Assembly (NCBI RefSeq): GCF_010550245.1
Contig: NZ_JAAGLU010000021.1
Location: 1-64,000 of the forward strand
Source: Streptomyces sp. SID12501
Lineage (GTDB): Bacteria; Actinomycetota; Actinomycetes; Streptomycetales; Streptomycetaceae
DNA: 64,000 bases
Reading direction: 5' to 3'
Both the position numbers and the translations under genes were made by a program. This document shows, piece after piece, positions 16,386 through 23,817 of the stretch. Below the pieces are notes generated by a model that saw only the letters and a program-made list of their open reading frames with translations, had not been told where the DNA came from and ran no database searches. Position 1 is the stretch's first letter. Each line of letters opens with the position of its first letter.

Positions 16386-16858
16386 CGGGCCCTCACCCCG
16401 TCCAGCACGGAGTGAATGTCGCGGGTGTCGAAGCTGATGCGGAAGTCGGCGGCCAACACAGCGACGGCGCGACGCCGCAACCGCACGGCTCGTTCGCGCG
16501 CCGTCCAGTGAGGCCGCACGCTCACTGCGCAGGCAGCTGCGGCCACTTCGGAGGGCCGAACGTAGAGGTGCTCGGGCAGGTACGGCCGCGACAGGGCCGA
16601 CACCGCTCCGTCGAGGGGCGCGCGGTCGGTGCTGTACGGGGAACGCGGGATGACCAGACGCGCCACGAGGTGGCCTCGTTCCCTCACGTTCCGGCTGGTC
16701 ATGACGGATCGGCCTGGTTCCGGCGCCGACTTGCGCCGCCTACCGGTGGCAGGCAGGGCCAAACACAGAATCAGCAGCGCTACTGGGCACAAGGCCCGGT
16801 GTAGCGCGGTCGCGATACGGTTACGCACGTCGTCAACCTCCAGAGGGTTGCTGGCCAT
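16382..16858 (-). CDS. Small membrane protein (158 aa), first gene of overlapping run
   Basis: After a short polar N-terminus (MASNPLEVDDVRNR), one hydrophobic segment (ALCPVALLILCLALPAT) is followed by a basic, mostly hydrophilic domain with ALSRPYLPEHLYVRP and an Arg-rich stretch. The ATG at 16858 follows a G-run (CCGGGGGC). An upstream in-frame ATG at 16981 would add 41 residues reaching into the GntR promoter, and is less likely. The gene is divergent from the GntR regulator, suggesting that regulator controls it. No function recognised; a transfer or maintenance role in an integrative element is possible. Confidence 0.6.
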   Translation of the reverse strand: MASNPLEVDDVRNRIATALHRALCPVALLILCLALPATGRRRKSAPEPGRSVMTSRNVRERGHLVARLVIPRSPYSTDRAPLDGAVSALSRPYLPEHLYVRPSEVAAAACAVSVRPHWTARERAVRLRRRAVAVLAADFRISFDTRDIHSVLDGVRAR

Positions 16859-16960
16859 GCCCCCGGACCGGTCGCACGGTCGCGGGGGTCTTGTCTCTCC
16901 GTGATGCAGTCCACCATAGCTGCTTTCGAAAGCGGTCGGCAGTAGACGGCAGTGGTCGAC

Positions 16961-17000
16961 AGTTGCCGAAGATGCACGCAAGTTGCCGAACGCTTACGTT
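16961..17000 (+). promoter_or_regulatory. Direct repeats and -10 box upstream of the GntR gene
   Basis: AGTTGCCGAA occurs at 16961-16970 and 16981-16990, exactly 20 bp apart (two helical turns). TACGTT at 16995-17000 fits a TAnnnT -10 box and ends 7 bp before the GTG start, predicting a leaderless or nearly leaderless transcript. The repeats are candidate autoregulatory operators. Confidence 0.5.
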
Positions 17001-17007
17001 CGATTCC

Positions 17008-17280
17008 GTGGAAGAGAAGATCAACCCCGCCGCCGCGACTTACCACTACGAGCAGCTCGCGAAGATCATCGAGAGCAAGATCCGTACCGGAAGCCTGGCC
17101 GCAGGATCACGCTTGCCCGGTGAACTGATCCTGTCTCAGGAGTACGGTGTTGGCTCCAACACCGTGCGCCGCGCGCTGGACATCCTGAGGGAACGCGGAT
17201 TGATCATCACAGTCCGCGCCCGTGGGTCCTTCGTCATTGAAGAGCTGCCGCATGACGAGACCGACCGAGGTGGGAAGTAA
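17008..17280 (+). CDS. GntR-family regulator, DNA-binding domain only (90 aa)
   Basis: A compact winged-helix protein of the GntR type. YEQLAKIIESKIRTGSLAAG, SRLPGELILSQEYGVGSNTV and RRALDILRERGLIITVRARG match the conserved wing-helix core almost completely. There is no ligand-binding C-terminal domain, so it is much shorter than typical GntR proteins (about 240 residues) and may be a minimal repressor. No Shine-Dalgarno is visible before GTG 17008; a -10 box just upstream suggests leaderless translation. It faces the four-gene run on the minus strand, a layout like regulators of Streptomyces integrative elements. Confidence 0.75.
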   Translation: MEEKINPAAATYHYEQLAKIIESKIRTGSLAAGSRLPGELILSQEYGVGSNTVRRALDILRERGLIITVRARGSFVIEELPHDETDRGGK

Positions 17281-17453
17281 GGGCCTCGAAGCCGCCGCGC
17301 TCACCGAGACCCAGGACAACCCGCATACGTGGCCAGGGAGCATGGGGCTGCTTCCTGCAACGCGACAGGCACGGCTTCCAAGATCATGGAGTTTGAGGAG
17401 CCTCGATCTTAATCGGGTCGCTGTCGTTCTGGGCTCGCTGATACACATGTGCG

Positions 17454-17990
17454 ATGGCAGGCGACGACTCCGGTGAGTTTCGGGCAGGGCAGTCGGGACT
17501 CATCGTGAGGGTCCCCGAGGCAGAGCCTGCTGTTCGAGCGTGGCGTGACCGGCTGGACCCCTCAGCCCGTGCGGGTGTTCCGGCCCATGTCAGCGTCCTC
17601 TTCCCGTTTCTCGACGAGAGCCGCATCGACGACGGTGCTTGCGTTGCCATCGGAGAGGTGATCGGGCGTCACCGGCCCTTCGAGGCCCGGTTCGAGCACT
17701 GCGGGCGGTTCCCGGGGATCTTGTATCTCGTCCCCGAACCGGGCCTCCCGTTCCGCCGGCTCACCGAGGCGATCGCGAACCGGTGGCCGGATACTCCGCC
17801 GTTCGGCGGGCAGTTCGACGAGGTCGTCCCGCATCTGACCATCGCCCAGGGACAGGACGATGCCGTGCTGGAGGAGGCCGAGGCCGACCTTCGCAACCGG
17901 CTTCCCGTCACTGCCCGGGTGTCGTCGGTCGATCTGATGGTCCACGACGGAACAAGGTGGCAGCAGCGAGCGTCGTTCGCGCTCCAGTGA
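17454..17990 (+). CDS. 2'-5' RNA ligase family protein (2H phosphoesterase)
   Basis: A 178-residue 2H-superfamily protein with the two signature motifs: PAHVSVLFPF (H-x-S) at about residues 44-53 and PHLTIAQGQ (H-x-T) at about 125-133. Family members hydrolyse or form 2',3'- or 2',5'-phosphodiester bonds in RNA or small nucleotides. The spacing between motifs and total length are normal, so it should be active. It stands alone between the GntR gene and an IS remnant, with no operon partner. Confidence 0.8.
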   Translation: MAGDDSGEFRAGQSGLIVRVPEAEPAVRAWRDRLDPSARAGVPAHVSVLFPFLDESRIDDGACVAIGEVIGRHRPFEARFEHCGRFPGILYLVPEPGLPFRRLTEAIANRWPDTPPFGGQFDEVVPHLTIAQGQDDAVLEEAEADLRNRLPVTARVSSVDLMVHDGTRWQQRASFALQ

Positions 17991-18075
17991 TCCCTCTGTC
18001 GGTCCTCGGTCAGCCGGCAGCCCTTTGCGGAGCCAGTCGCACGAGGCCAGGGTATGGATGGCCGCCGGGTCGATG

Positions 18076-18178
18076 GCGGAGTTCGCGGCTGTCGGACCGG
18101 CTGATCAACGCCAGCCACCAGGTCATCGTGAACGGCCCCAGCTACCGCTCCAACAAGCGCCCGAAGAACGGCAGTTAG
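18076..18178 (+). pseudogene. C-terminal remnant of an IstB-like (IS21 family) helper gene
   Basis: The frame ending at TAG 18178 reads SDRLINASHQVIVNGPSYRS and then NKRPKNGS, which closely resembles the conserved C-terminus of IS21-family IstB ATPases (DRLVNASHQV...GPSYRPNKRP). A further matching piece, EFAAV, lies just upstream one frame off, implying a frameshift. The rest of the gene and its transposase partner are absent. This marks past IS activity in the island. Confidence 0.5.
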
Positions 18179-18210
18179 TCTCGCCCTCAACCGACATCAA
18201 GGAGGTTCGG

Positions 18211-18579
18211 ATGCTCGAAGGTGTGCTGATCGCCGAAAGCCTGAAGGCTGGAGCCGAGCTGACCGGGATCCCGCTGCGGATCATCAAGCTGACACGGATC
18301 GAGATGACGGACGCCGGGGGTGATCAGCCGCGGCTCTGGACCCTGCTGGCCTTCGCCGCCGAGGAGCCCGAGGCCCAGCACCTCGCAGATCAGCTGGCTT
18401 CTTGCCTCTCTTCAACGGGAGTTTGGTACACCGACTTCCACACCTCGTCCGACACGTTCGTGATCTTTGCCCACAAGGTCTTCCGCTATCCACGCGGGCA
18501 AGCCGATGGCCGCAGCGAAGCCCAGGACTACGGGCGCTCCGTCGGGGTCCCTGAACAGCAACTCGACTGGCAGGACTGA
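18211..18579 (+). CDS. Conserved hypothetical protein (122 aa)
   Basis: A soluble protein preceded by a strong ribosome site (AAGGAGG, 5-6 bp before the ATG). It begins MLEGVLIAESLKAGAELTGI, has WTLLAFAAEEPEAQHLADQL, and ends FRYPRGQADGRSEAQDYGRS then a short tail LDWQD. I recall similar proteins beside Streptomyces XRE-type regulators but know no function. A 10-bp stem-loop follows directly. The next sequence is a piece of an XRE/TPR regulator, so a partner gene may have been lost. Confidence 0.7.
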   Translation: MLEGVLIAESLKAGAELTGIPLRIIKLTRIEMTDAGGDQPRLWTLLAFAAEEPEAQHLADQLASCLSSTGVWYTDFHTSSDTFVIFAHKVFRYPRGQADGRSEAQDYGRSVGVPEQQLDWQD

Positions 18580-18581
18580 CC

Positions 18582-18607
18582 TCGGGCTCCGCGAGAGCGG
18601 AGCCCGA
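18582..18607 (+). terminator. Intrinsic-type stem-loop after the 122-aa gene
   Basis: TCGGGCTCCG (18582-18591) pairs perfectly with CGGAGCCCGA (18598-18607) around a CGAGAG loop. It sits 3 bp after the stop codon. There is no U-run, as is usual for Streptomyces terminators. Confidence 0.7.
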
Positions 18608-18621
18608 CCCCAGCACCCGGA

Positions 18622-18867
18622 GAACCTCGGGCGGTCGCCTACCACGAGGCCACCCTCGCCAACGCCGCAGACCAGGACAACGACCGACGCACCGCCACCC
18701 GGCATCTCGCGTTCTCCGAAACCGCCATCAGCCGTTCCTCCACCGAATCCGGTGATTCCTGGGCCGCGCACTACTCGCCCGGCCGATGGGCGCACGAATC
18801 CGGCATGTTCCTCTCCCGCCTCGGCGACCTCGACGCGGCTGAGGAACACCTGCACCTCGCCCTGGAG
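18622..18867 (+). pseudogene. XRE/TPR regulator, internal fragment (left part)
   Basis: One plus-strand frame reads AVAYHEATLANAADQDNDRR, then WAAHYSPGRWAHESGMFLSR and LGDLDAAEEHLHLALE. This is the TPR region of Streptomyces XRE-family regulators. The N-terminal helix-turn-helix part is missing, and similarity stops at LALE (18867). The continuation expected next (HGLDRRRxRAIVLADLG) is found 2.67 kb away at 21534-21761. The gene has therefore been split by an inserted segment and is not functional. Confidence 0.7.
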
Positions 18868-19035
18868 TTCCCTGGTAAGTCGCACCGGGCTTTCCCCGGG
18901 CTCGGCTCGTTGACCAGCACAGACGGCACCCATGACCAGTCCGCAGCAGAGGCGGCCTGCATCCACGGCTACGAGGTGGCGACGGGCCCGGGTGCTCACA
19001 GGGATTCCGGAGGGCGTCGACAACGATCAGGCGGC

Positions 19036-19953
19036 TTAGGACAGTTCGTGCCGGGTTCCGTCGGCGACTGCGTGGAGCTTGTCGGGGTTGGCCACATTGT
19101 GGATGGTCGAGATGCGGCCTTCCGGATCGAAGTCGAAGGTCAGCGTGGCGACCACGCGGTCCGGGCCGCGGAAGACCACGCCCGGGCCGCCGTTGATCCA
19201 GGTGAGCTCTGCCCGCATCTGCCCGGGCTCGATGCCCTGGTAGGTCACGGTACCGAGCGCGGCGAACCAACGGGCCACGGTCTCAAGGCCGACGACCGGC
19301 TTGAGGGCCTGGCGGACCTTGCCGCCGCCATCGGTCCACAGGGTCACATCCGGGGAGAGCAACTCCATGAGGGTGTTGATGTCGCCGCCCGACGTCGCCG
19401 CGAAGAAGCGCTCGGTGACGTCGCGTTGGCGGGCGCGGTCCGCGGTGAAACGAGGCCGGCGGGCCTGGACGTGCTCGCGGGCGCGGTGCGCGGCCTGCCG
19501 GACCGCCGCCTCCGAGCGTTCCACCGTCTCCGCGATCTCCGCATAGCTGAAGGCGAAGACCTCCCTCAACACGAAGACCGCGCGCTCCAGGGGACTGAGC
19601 GTCTCCAGCACAACCAGCAGAGCCATGGAGACCGAGTCCGTCGTGGCGACGCCGTCAGCTGTGTCCGGGCAGGTGAGGATCGGCTCGGGGAGCCACGGCC
19701 CGACGTAGGTCTCGCGCTGGTGGCGAGTCGAACGAAGCCGCTCCATCGCCAGGTTGGAGACGATCCGGGTCAGGTAGGCCTTGGGGTCGGCGACCTGGGA
19801 ACGGTCGGCCGCCGACCACTTGAGCCAGGCGTCCTGGACCACGTCCTCGGCATCGGCGGCGGTGCCGAGGATTCGGTAGGTGACGGAGAAGAGCAGGGTG
19901 CGGTACTGCTGGAAGGCAAGCTGGTCGGGGCCGGCCTGCTGCGGCTGGGTCAC
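19036..19953 (-). CDS. ECF41-family sigma factor (SigJ-like) with SnoaL-like domain
   Basis: A 305-residue sigma factor. Region 2 appears as DAEDVVQDAWLKWSAAD; region 4 as LSPLERAVFVLREVFAFSYA. The three hallmarks of the ECF41 group are present: WLPEP in the linker, DGGGK in the C-terminal SnoaL-like domain, and NPDKL near the C-terminus. In ECF41 factors that C-terminal domain replaces a separate anti-sigma factor and tunes activity. The GTG start overlaps the stop of the oxidoreductase upstream (GTGA). ECF41 factors typically control a linked carboxymuconolactone decarboxylase, oxidoreductase or epimerase, matching this pair. Confidence 0.9.
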   Translation of the reverse strand: MTQPQQAGPDQLAFQQYRTLLFSVTYRILGTAADAEDVVQDAWLKWSAADRSQVADPKAYLTRIVSNLAMERLRSTRHQRETYVGPWLPEPILTCPDTADGVATTDSVSMALLVVLETLSPLERAVFVLREVFAFSYAEIAETVERSEAAVRQAAHRAREHVQARRPRFTADRARQRDVTERFFAATSGGDINTLMELLSPDVTLWTDGGGKVRQALKPVVGLETVARWFAALGTVTYQGIEPGQMRAELTWINGGPGVVFRGPDRVVATLTFDFDPEGRISTIHNVANPDKLHAVADGTRHELS

Positions 19954-21143
19954 TTGGCGCTCCGAATCCGGGTGTAGCGGCCGCCGTGCGGCCAGAACGC
20001 GCCCGAGGCGGGCATCTTCTTCATGCGGGCGAAGGTCGGCCACGGCGCGGCGGTGACCGTCTCCTTGTACTTTGCGGCTCGATTGCCGGTCAGCACGATC
20101 CGGCGCGGGCTGTCGTCGGGGTGGGTGAACTGCACGACGGCGTCGTTCCGGCCCAGACTGACAGGTGTGTGGTAGTAGCCGAAACGGAAGGGCTTGGGCT
20201 CCTTGCCGGCCAGCACCCGCAGGATCGACAGGGCCGCGTGCACGCCGGTGGGCATACCCCCCTGACAGGTCCCGTGCATCACGCCGTAGCCCTGACGGAT
20301 CGCCGCCGCATCGCCCACGGCATAGATGTCCGGGTGGGAGACCGAGCGCAGCGCGCTGTCGGTGACCACGCGGCCGCGCTCGTCGACGGTCAGGCCCGCG
20401 GCGGCCGCCAGCGGCGAGACACGGGTGCCGCTGGTCCACAGCACCGCGCCCGCCGGGATGCTGGAGCCGTCCGCGAGCTCGATACCGTCCGGCAGCACCT
20501 TGGCCACCTCCACGCCGCTGCGCACCCGCACGCCGAGCCGGGCCAGCCCCTCGTCCATGTACGCCTTGGCCTTCGGGTGCATGCCCGCGCCCGGCTCCTG
20601 CCGGCCCAGCAGCACCACATCGAACTCCGGGTACCGCTCGGCAATCTCCGCGGCGGCCTCGACGCCGGTGAGGCCGCTGCCGCCGACCACGACGGTCCCA
20701 CCATCGAGCTGAGTCAGCCGGTCGGCGAGAGTGGCGGCGTCCTGCGGGCTGTTGAGGGTGTAGGCGTGGTCGTCCACGCCGGGGACGGCAACGGTGTTCG
20801 CGATGCTGCCCAGGCCGTAGACCAGGGTGTCGTAGCGCAGGACCCGGTCGTCGTCGATCCGGACGGTCTTCGTCCCGGCGTCCACGGCGGTGACCCAGCC
20901 ACGGACGAAGCTGGCGCCGCTGCCGTCCAGCAGCTCCGGGATGTTCATCTCGGCCGTCTCCTGACCGGTGGCGGTCATATGCAGTCGGAGCCGCTCGGTG
21001 AAGGTGTCGTAGGGGCTGACCAGCGTCACTCTCAGGTTTCCGCGTTTCCTGGTGCGGGCCGCGAGCTGGACCGCGGCGGAGAGCCCGGCGTAGCCGGCGC
21101 CCAGGACCAGGACCTCGTGCTGCTGCGCTGCTGTCGCGTTCAT
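19950..21143 (-). CDS. FAD-dependent pyridine nucleotide-disulphide-type oxidoreductase
   Basis: A 397-residue flavoprotein of the NDH-2/AIF-like class. The FAD-binding motif VLGAGYAGLSAAVQLA is at the N-terminus, the NAD(P)-binding motif VVVGGSGLTGVEAAAEIA at about residue 150, and the second FAD contact DIYAVGDAAAIRQGYG near 300. It likely oxidises NAD(P)H and passes electrons to a quinone or other acceptor. It is the probable target of the overlapping ECF41 sigma gene. A candidate ECF41 promoter lies 53-80 bp upstream. Confidence 0.85.
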   Translation of the reverse strand: MNATAAQQHEVLVLGAGYAGLSAAVQLAARTRKRGNLRVTLVSPYDTFTERLRLHMTATGQETAEMNIPELLDGSGASFVRGWVTAVDAGTKTVRIDDDRVLRYDTLVYGLGSIANTVAVPGVDDHAYTLNSPQDAATLADRLTQLDGGTVVVGGSGLTGVEAAAEIAERYPEFDVVLLGRQEPGAGMHPKAKAYMDEGLARLGVRVRSGVEVAKVLPDGIELADGSSIPAGAVLWTSGTRVSPLAAAAGLTVDERGRVVTDSALRSVSHPDIYAVGDAAAIRQGYGVMHGTCQGGMPTGVHAALSILRVLAGKEPKPFRFGYYHTPVSLGRNDAVVQFTHPDDSPRRIVLTGNRAAKYKETVTAAPWPTFARMKKMPASGAFWPHGGRYTRIRSAK

Positions 21144-21195
21144 CGCTCTTCTGTCTCTTTCCTGTCGGTCGTTCCCGCTGTGCGGACGACCACCA

Positions 21196-21223
21196 GACGC
21201 AAGCTGCTCTTCCGTTCGTGACA
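21196..21223 (-). promoter_or_regulatory. Candidate ECF41-dependent promoter
   Basis: Minus strand TGTCACG, 17 bp, CGTC. The published ECF41 consensus is TGTCACA-N16-CGTC, so this differs by one base and one spacer position. It sits upstream of the oxidoreductase-sigma operon, predicting autoregulation. Confidence 0.55.
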
Positions 21224-21231
21224 TGGGGCTG

Positions 21232-21249
21232 ATATGACCCGCGTCACAT
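21232..21249. promoter_or_regulatory. Candidate operator between oxidoreductase and TetR gene
   Basis: ATATGACCCGCGTCACAT has half-sites ATATGAC and GTCACAT, a one-mismatch palindrome. Its position in the divergent promoter suits binding by the (now truncated) TetR protein. Confidence 0.35.
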
Positions 21250-21279
21250 CGAGAGGAGAGAGCGTGCGCGGCAAGGGGG

Positions 21280-21540
21280 ATGCCCACAGGTCGGCGTACG
21301 GTCCTTGCCGATGCGGCCATCGGCGTACTCGCCGAGGCCGGAATCCGGGGACTGACGCATCGCGCGGTGGACCGGGCAGCAGACCTGCCACCCAGCACCA
21401 CGTCCGCCTACTGCCGCACCCGCCAGGCACTGCTCAGCGCACTGGTCCGGCGTCTGGTCACCCTTGACCAGGCAGAACCCCAGGCGACCGGAGAGCAGGC
21501 GCCGGTGCCGCGGAGTGCCGAGGAACTGGTGGCCGGGATC
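21280..21540 (+). pseudogene. TetR-family regulator truncated at its C-terminus
   Basis: The N-terminal DNA-binding domain is intact: VLADAAIGVLAEAGIRGLTH, RAVDRAADLPPSTTSAYCRT and RQALLSALVRRLV. After SAEELVAGIA the sequence switches to the C-terminal half of the split XRE/TPR regulator in another frame. Only about 85 residues of a normal 190 or so remain. Readthrough in the TetR frame would give a 125-residue chimera with a nonsense tail. The ligand-binding domain is gone, so regulated repression is unlikely. Confidence 0.6.
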
Positions 21541-21761
21541 GCCGCGCCATCGTTCTCGCCGACCTGGGCGGCGTGCGCCTGCGGCAGGGCGACGTTGATG
21601 GTGCCCTGTCGACGTGGAACGAGTTCATCGACTGCGCGGACGGCATCCGGTCCGTGAAGGTCCACGGCGCCGTCGAGGACATACGGCTGCGCCTGAACCG
21701 CTTCCACGGAACGACCGCAGCCGAGCAACTGAGGCACAAGGCCGATCAGCTCATCGCCTGA
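21534..21761 (+). pseudogene. XRE/TPR regulator, C-terminal fragment (right part)
   Basis: The frame reads RDRRAIVLADLGGVRLRQGD, then VDGALSTWNEFIDCADGIRS and ends in HKADQLIA at TGA 21761. This is the usual C-terminus of Streptomyces XRE/TPR regulators and continues the left fragment that ends at 18867, with only four or five residues missing between them. It has no start codon of its own in a sensible place. Confidence 0.7.
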
Positions 21762-21786
21762 CAGCCGGCGTGGGGCGGAGCCGCTG

Positions 21787-22641
21787 TCACGGGTTCCAGA
21801 AGACGGTGGCGACCGTGCGGTCGAAGCGTCGTGCGGTCAGGTCCTCGCGTTGGATCGCCCAGTGGACGACGGCGCCCTCCATGCCCTCGATGCGAGGACT
21901 CCAGTCGGCGAGCAGCACCCAGTCCTCGACAGCACCCGAGACCGCGCCTCCCCAGCCGCGCGACTCCGCGGTCCTCACCGCGCACTCCACGACGCTGCTG
22001 ACCGGGTCGAGATGGACGGCCTCCTCCGAGGCGTATCCGCCGATCTGGAGAGGCCCCTCGGTGGCGATGTCACCGCGTGTCTGCTCCCACAGCTCGGCCA
22101 GTTCCCTGGAGCGGGGATGCCCGGGGAGCGGCGCGGTGCGACTGCTCCCGGGGATCTGGACCGCGTGGTGGCTGGGCAGGGAGGGGGTGGTCGTCGCCCG
22201 CAGCCGGCCCTGCGGAAACGCCTCGACCATCTCCCGGAACTCGTCGACCTCGGACCAGAACCCCGAGTTCCTGTCCCGTTCCTCCGTGGCCGCACCGGCA
22301 GGTACGTACACGACCTCCCCGATGTTGATGAGGTCACCGTCGTCGTCGGGGAACGCGAACAGCAGCAGGTGGCCGTCGGGAGGCAGGGGGAGATCCGTCG
22401 CGCCGGCGGGCAGTGCCGCGAGGTCGACGGAGGCTACGAAGGGGAAAACGGGGGTCGGGGTGTCGGCGGGCAGCATCAAGGGGCCGCCGAACATGCCCAC
22501 GGCCGGCCCGTCACCGCCCTGCGACAGCGTCGCGCAAGGGCGAGCGGTGTCCAGCCACCGCTCCACCTCGTCGGCCGGGATGCCCTGCGCAATCGCCTTG
22601 TCGAGGAAGGGACTTAACGTGTTCCGCATCTCGGGAGTCAT
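21787..22641 (-). CDS. DUF1963 (YwqG-like) protein
   Basis: A 284-residue protein with the layout of the DUF1963/YwqG family: an N-terminal helix, then MFGGPLMLPADTPTP, FVASVDLAALPAG, GHLLLFAFPDDDGDLINIGE, and the later QIGGYASEEAVHLDP and WVLLADWSPRIEG. These proteins bind partly unfolded or partner proteins in some bacteria, but the biochemical role is not established. Full length, ATG start, no operon partner. Confidence 0.75.
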   Translation of the reverse strand: MTPEMRNTLSPFLDKAIAQGIPADEVERWLDTARPCATLSQGGDGPAVGMFGGPLMLPADTPTPVFPFVASVDLAALPAGATDLPLPPDGHLLLFAFPDDDGDLINIGEVVYVPAGAATEERDRNSGFWSEVDEFREMVEAFPQGRLRATTTPSLPSHHAVQIPGSSRTAPLPGHPRSRELAELWEQTRGDIATEGPLQIGGYASEEAVHLDPVSSVVECAVRTAESRGWGGAVSGAVEDWVLLADWSPRIEGMEGAVVHWAIQREDLTARRFDRTVATVFWNP

Positions 22642-22697
22642 GAACAGACCGTAGATCCAGGCACTGACATTGACTCGGCGTGTGGTCCTCCGCGCCG

Positions 22698-23781
22698 TCA
22701 GGGAGCGAGTCCGATGCCGAGTCTGATGCCGGCGACGACCGGAAGGTGGTCGCTGCCCGTGGCGGGCAGTGTGCGGAAGTCGGTGACGGTCGCCGCGCGG
22801 GTCATGATGTGGTCGATCCGGGAGACGGGGAAGGCCGCCGGCCAGCTGAAGGCGAAGTCCCGTGCCGACGCGGTCATTCGCGAGGTGACCGGGGCCAGCC
22901 CGCGATCGTCCACCGTGCCGTTGAGGTCACCCAGCAGGATCACCTTCGCCAGGTCCTCGGCGGCCAGTGCCTCGCCCAGCAGTCCGGCGCTCTCGTCCCG
23001 GTAGCCGGAATCGAAACCGCCCAGCCGGACGCGGACCGAGGGCAGGTGGGCGACGTAGACAGCGACCTCGCCCCACGGCGTACGGGCGCCGGCCCGTAAC
23101 CCGCGGTTCCAGCCCTCGCCGATCCCCTCGGGCCTGATGTCCAGCAGCCGTACGTCTGCCAGCGGGTACTTCGACCAGAGGCCGACGGTGCCTTCGACCG
23201 CGTGATGGGGGTAGGCCGGTGCCAGGGCACTCTCGTAGAGCGGCAGGGCGGCGGGCGTCAGCTCTTCCAGGGCGATGAGGTCCGGGCGCGCGTTGATCAG
23301 CGCCTCCGCGGTGTCGGCGGGATCGCCGTTCTCGTCGCTGACGTTGTGCTGGAGCGCCGTGATGTCGGGTGCGCCGCGGTCCCCGTCCCCGTCCCCGTCC
23401 CCGGGGAGGAGCAGACAGCCGAACATGTGCGCCCAGACGGCCGCGGGGAGCAGCAGGGCCACCAGAGCGGTGGCCGAGCGGCGCAGCAGGGCCAGGACCA
23501 GGAGCAGGGGAACAGCCAGGCCCAGCCAGGCCCAGCCAGGGGAGGAACGCCTCCAGCAGGCTGCCCAGGTGCCCGACGGCGTTGGGCACGGCAGCGTGGA
23601 AGGCCAGCAGACCGGAAGTCAGCACGGCGAGCACCGCGAGCACAGGCCCACGCGCCCAGGACGACCGGCTCTTGGCGTCCTTGGCATCCTTGCCCCGCCA
23701 CCGCCACAGCCACCGGCCGCCGTGCCGCAGCCACAACCGGGGTGCCGCGGTCTCCGACCCGGGTGCCACGCCGCTGTTCAC
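22698..23781 (-). pseudogene. Endonuclease/exonuclease/phosphatase family gene, frameshifted by a 10-bp duplication
   Basis: The 3' two thirds encode an EEP-fold hydrolase: ITALQHNVSDENGDP, LIALEELTPAALPL, VILLGDLNGTVDD, SRIDHIMTRA and ATGSDHLPVVAGI, the metal-site and catalytic His segments. The 5' part (GTG 23781) encodes two membrane helices, as in Streptomyces homologues. The two parts lie in different frames. The break falls in a perfect 10-bp tandem repeat at 23521-23540. Removing one copy restores a continuous frame (LPWLGLAVPLLLVLALLRRS). This is a recent slippage mutation, a phase-variable switch or an assembly error. Confidence 0.75.
23521..23540 (+). repeat. 10-bp tandem duplication causing a frameshift
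   Basis: CCCAGCCAGG is present twice in tandem, preceded by a partial third copy (AACAGCCAGG). One unit too many shifts the reading frame of the minus-strand EEP-family gene. Confidence 0.9.
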
Positions 23782-23817
23782 CTGCTCACCTGACTGCCCG
23801 ATTACCTGTTCACCTGA

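Larger units (their letters stand above)
18868..21533. other. 2.7-kb segment inserted into the XRE/TPR regulator gene
   Basis: This block separates the two halves of one TPR-regulator reading frame. It contains an ECF41 sigma factor, an FAD oxidoreductase and a TetR gene whose 3' end is lost at the right junction. No terminal inverted repeats, direct repeats or transposase were seen at either junction, so the mechanism may be illegitimate recombination rather than transposition. The stretch 18868-19035 holds no gene I can support. Confidence 0.6.

Noticed and set aside
18412..19023. Minus-strand 203-codon frame between the 122-aa gene and the ECF41 gene
   Set aside because: It runs antisense through the 122-aa gene, terminator hairpin and TPR fragment, and has no recognisable domain.
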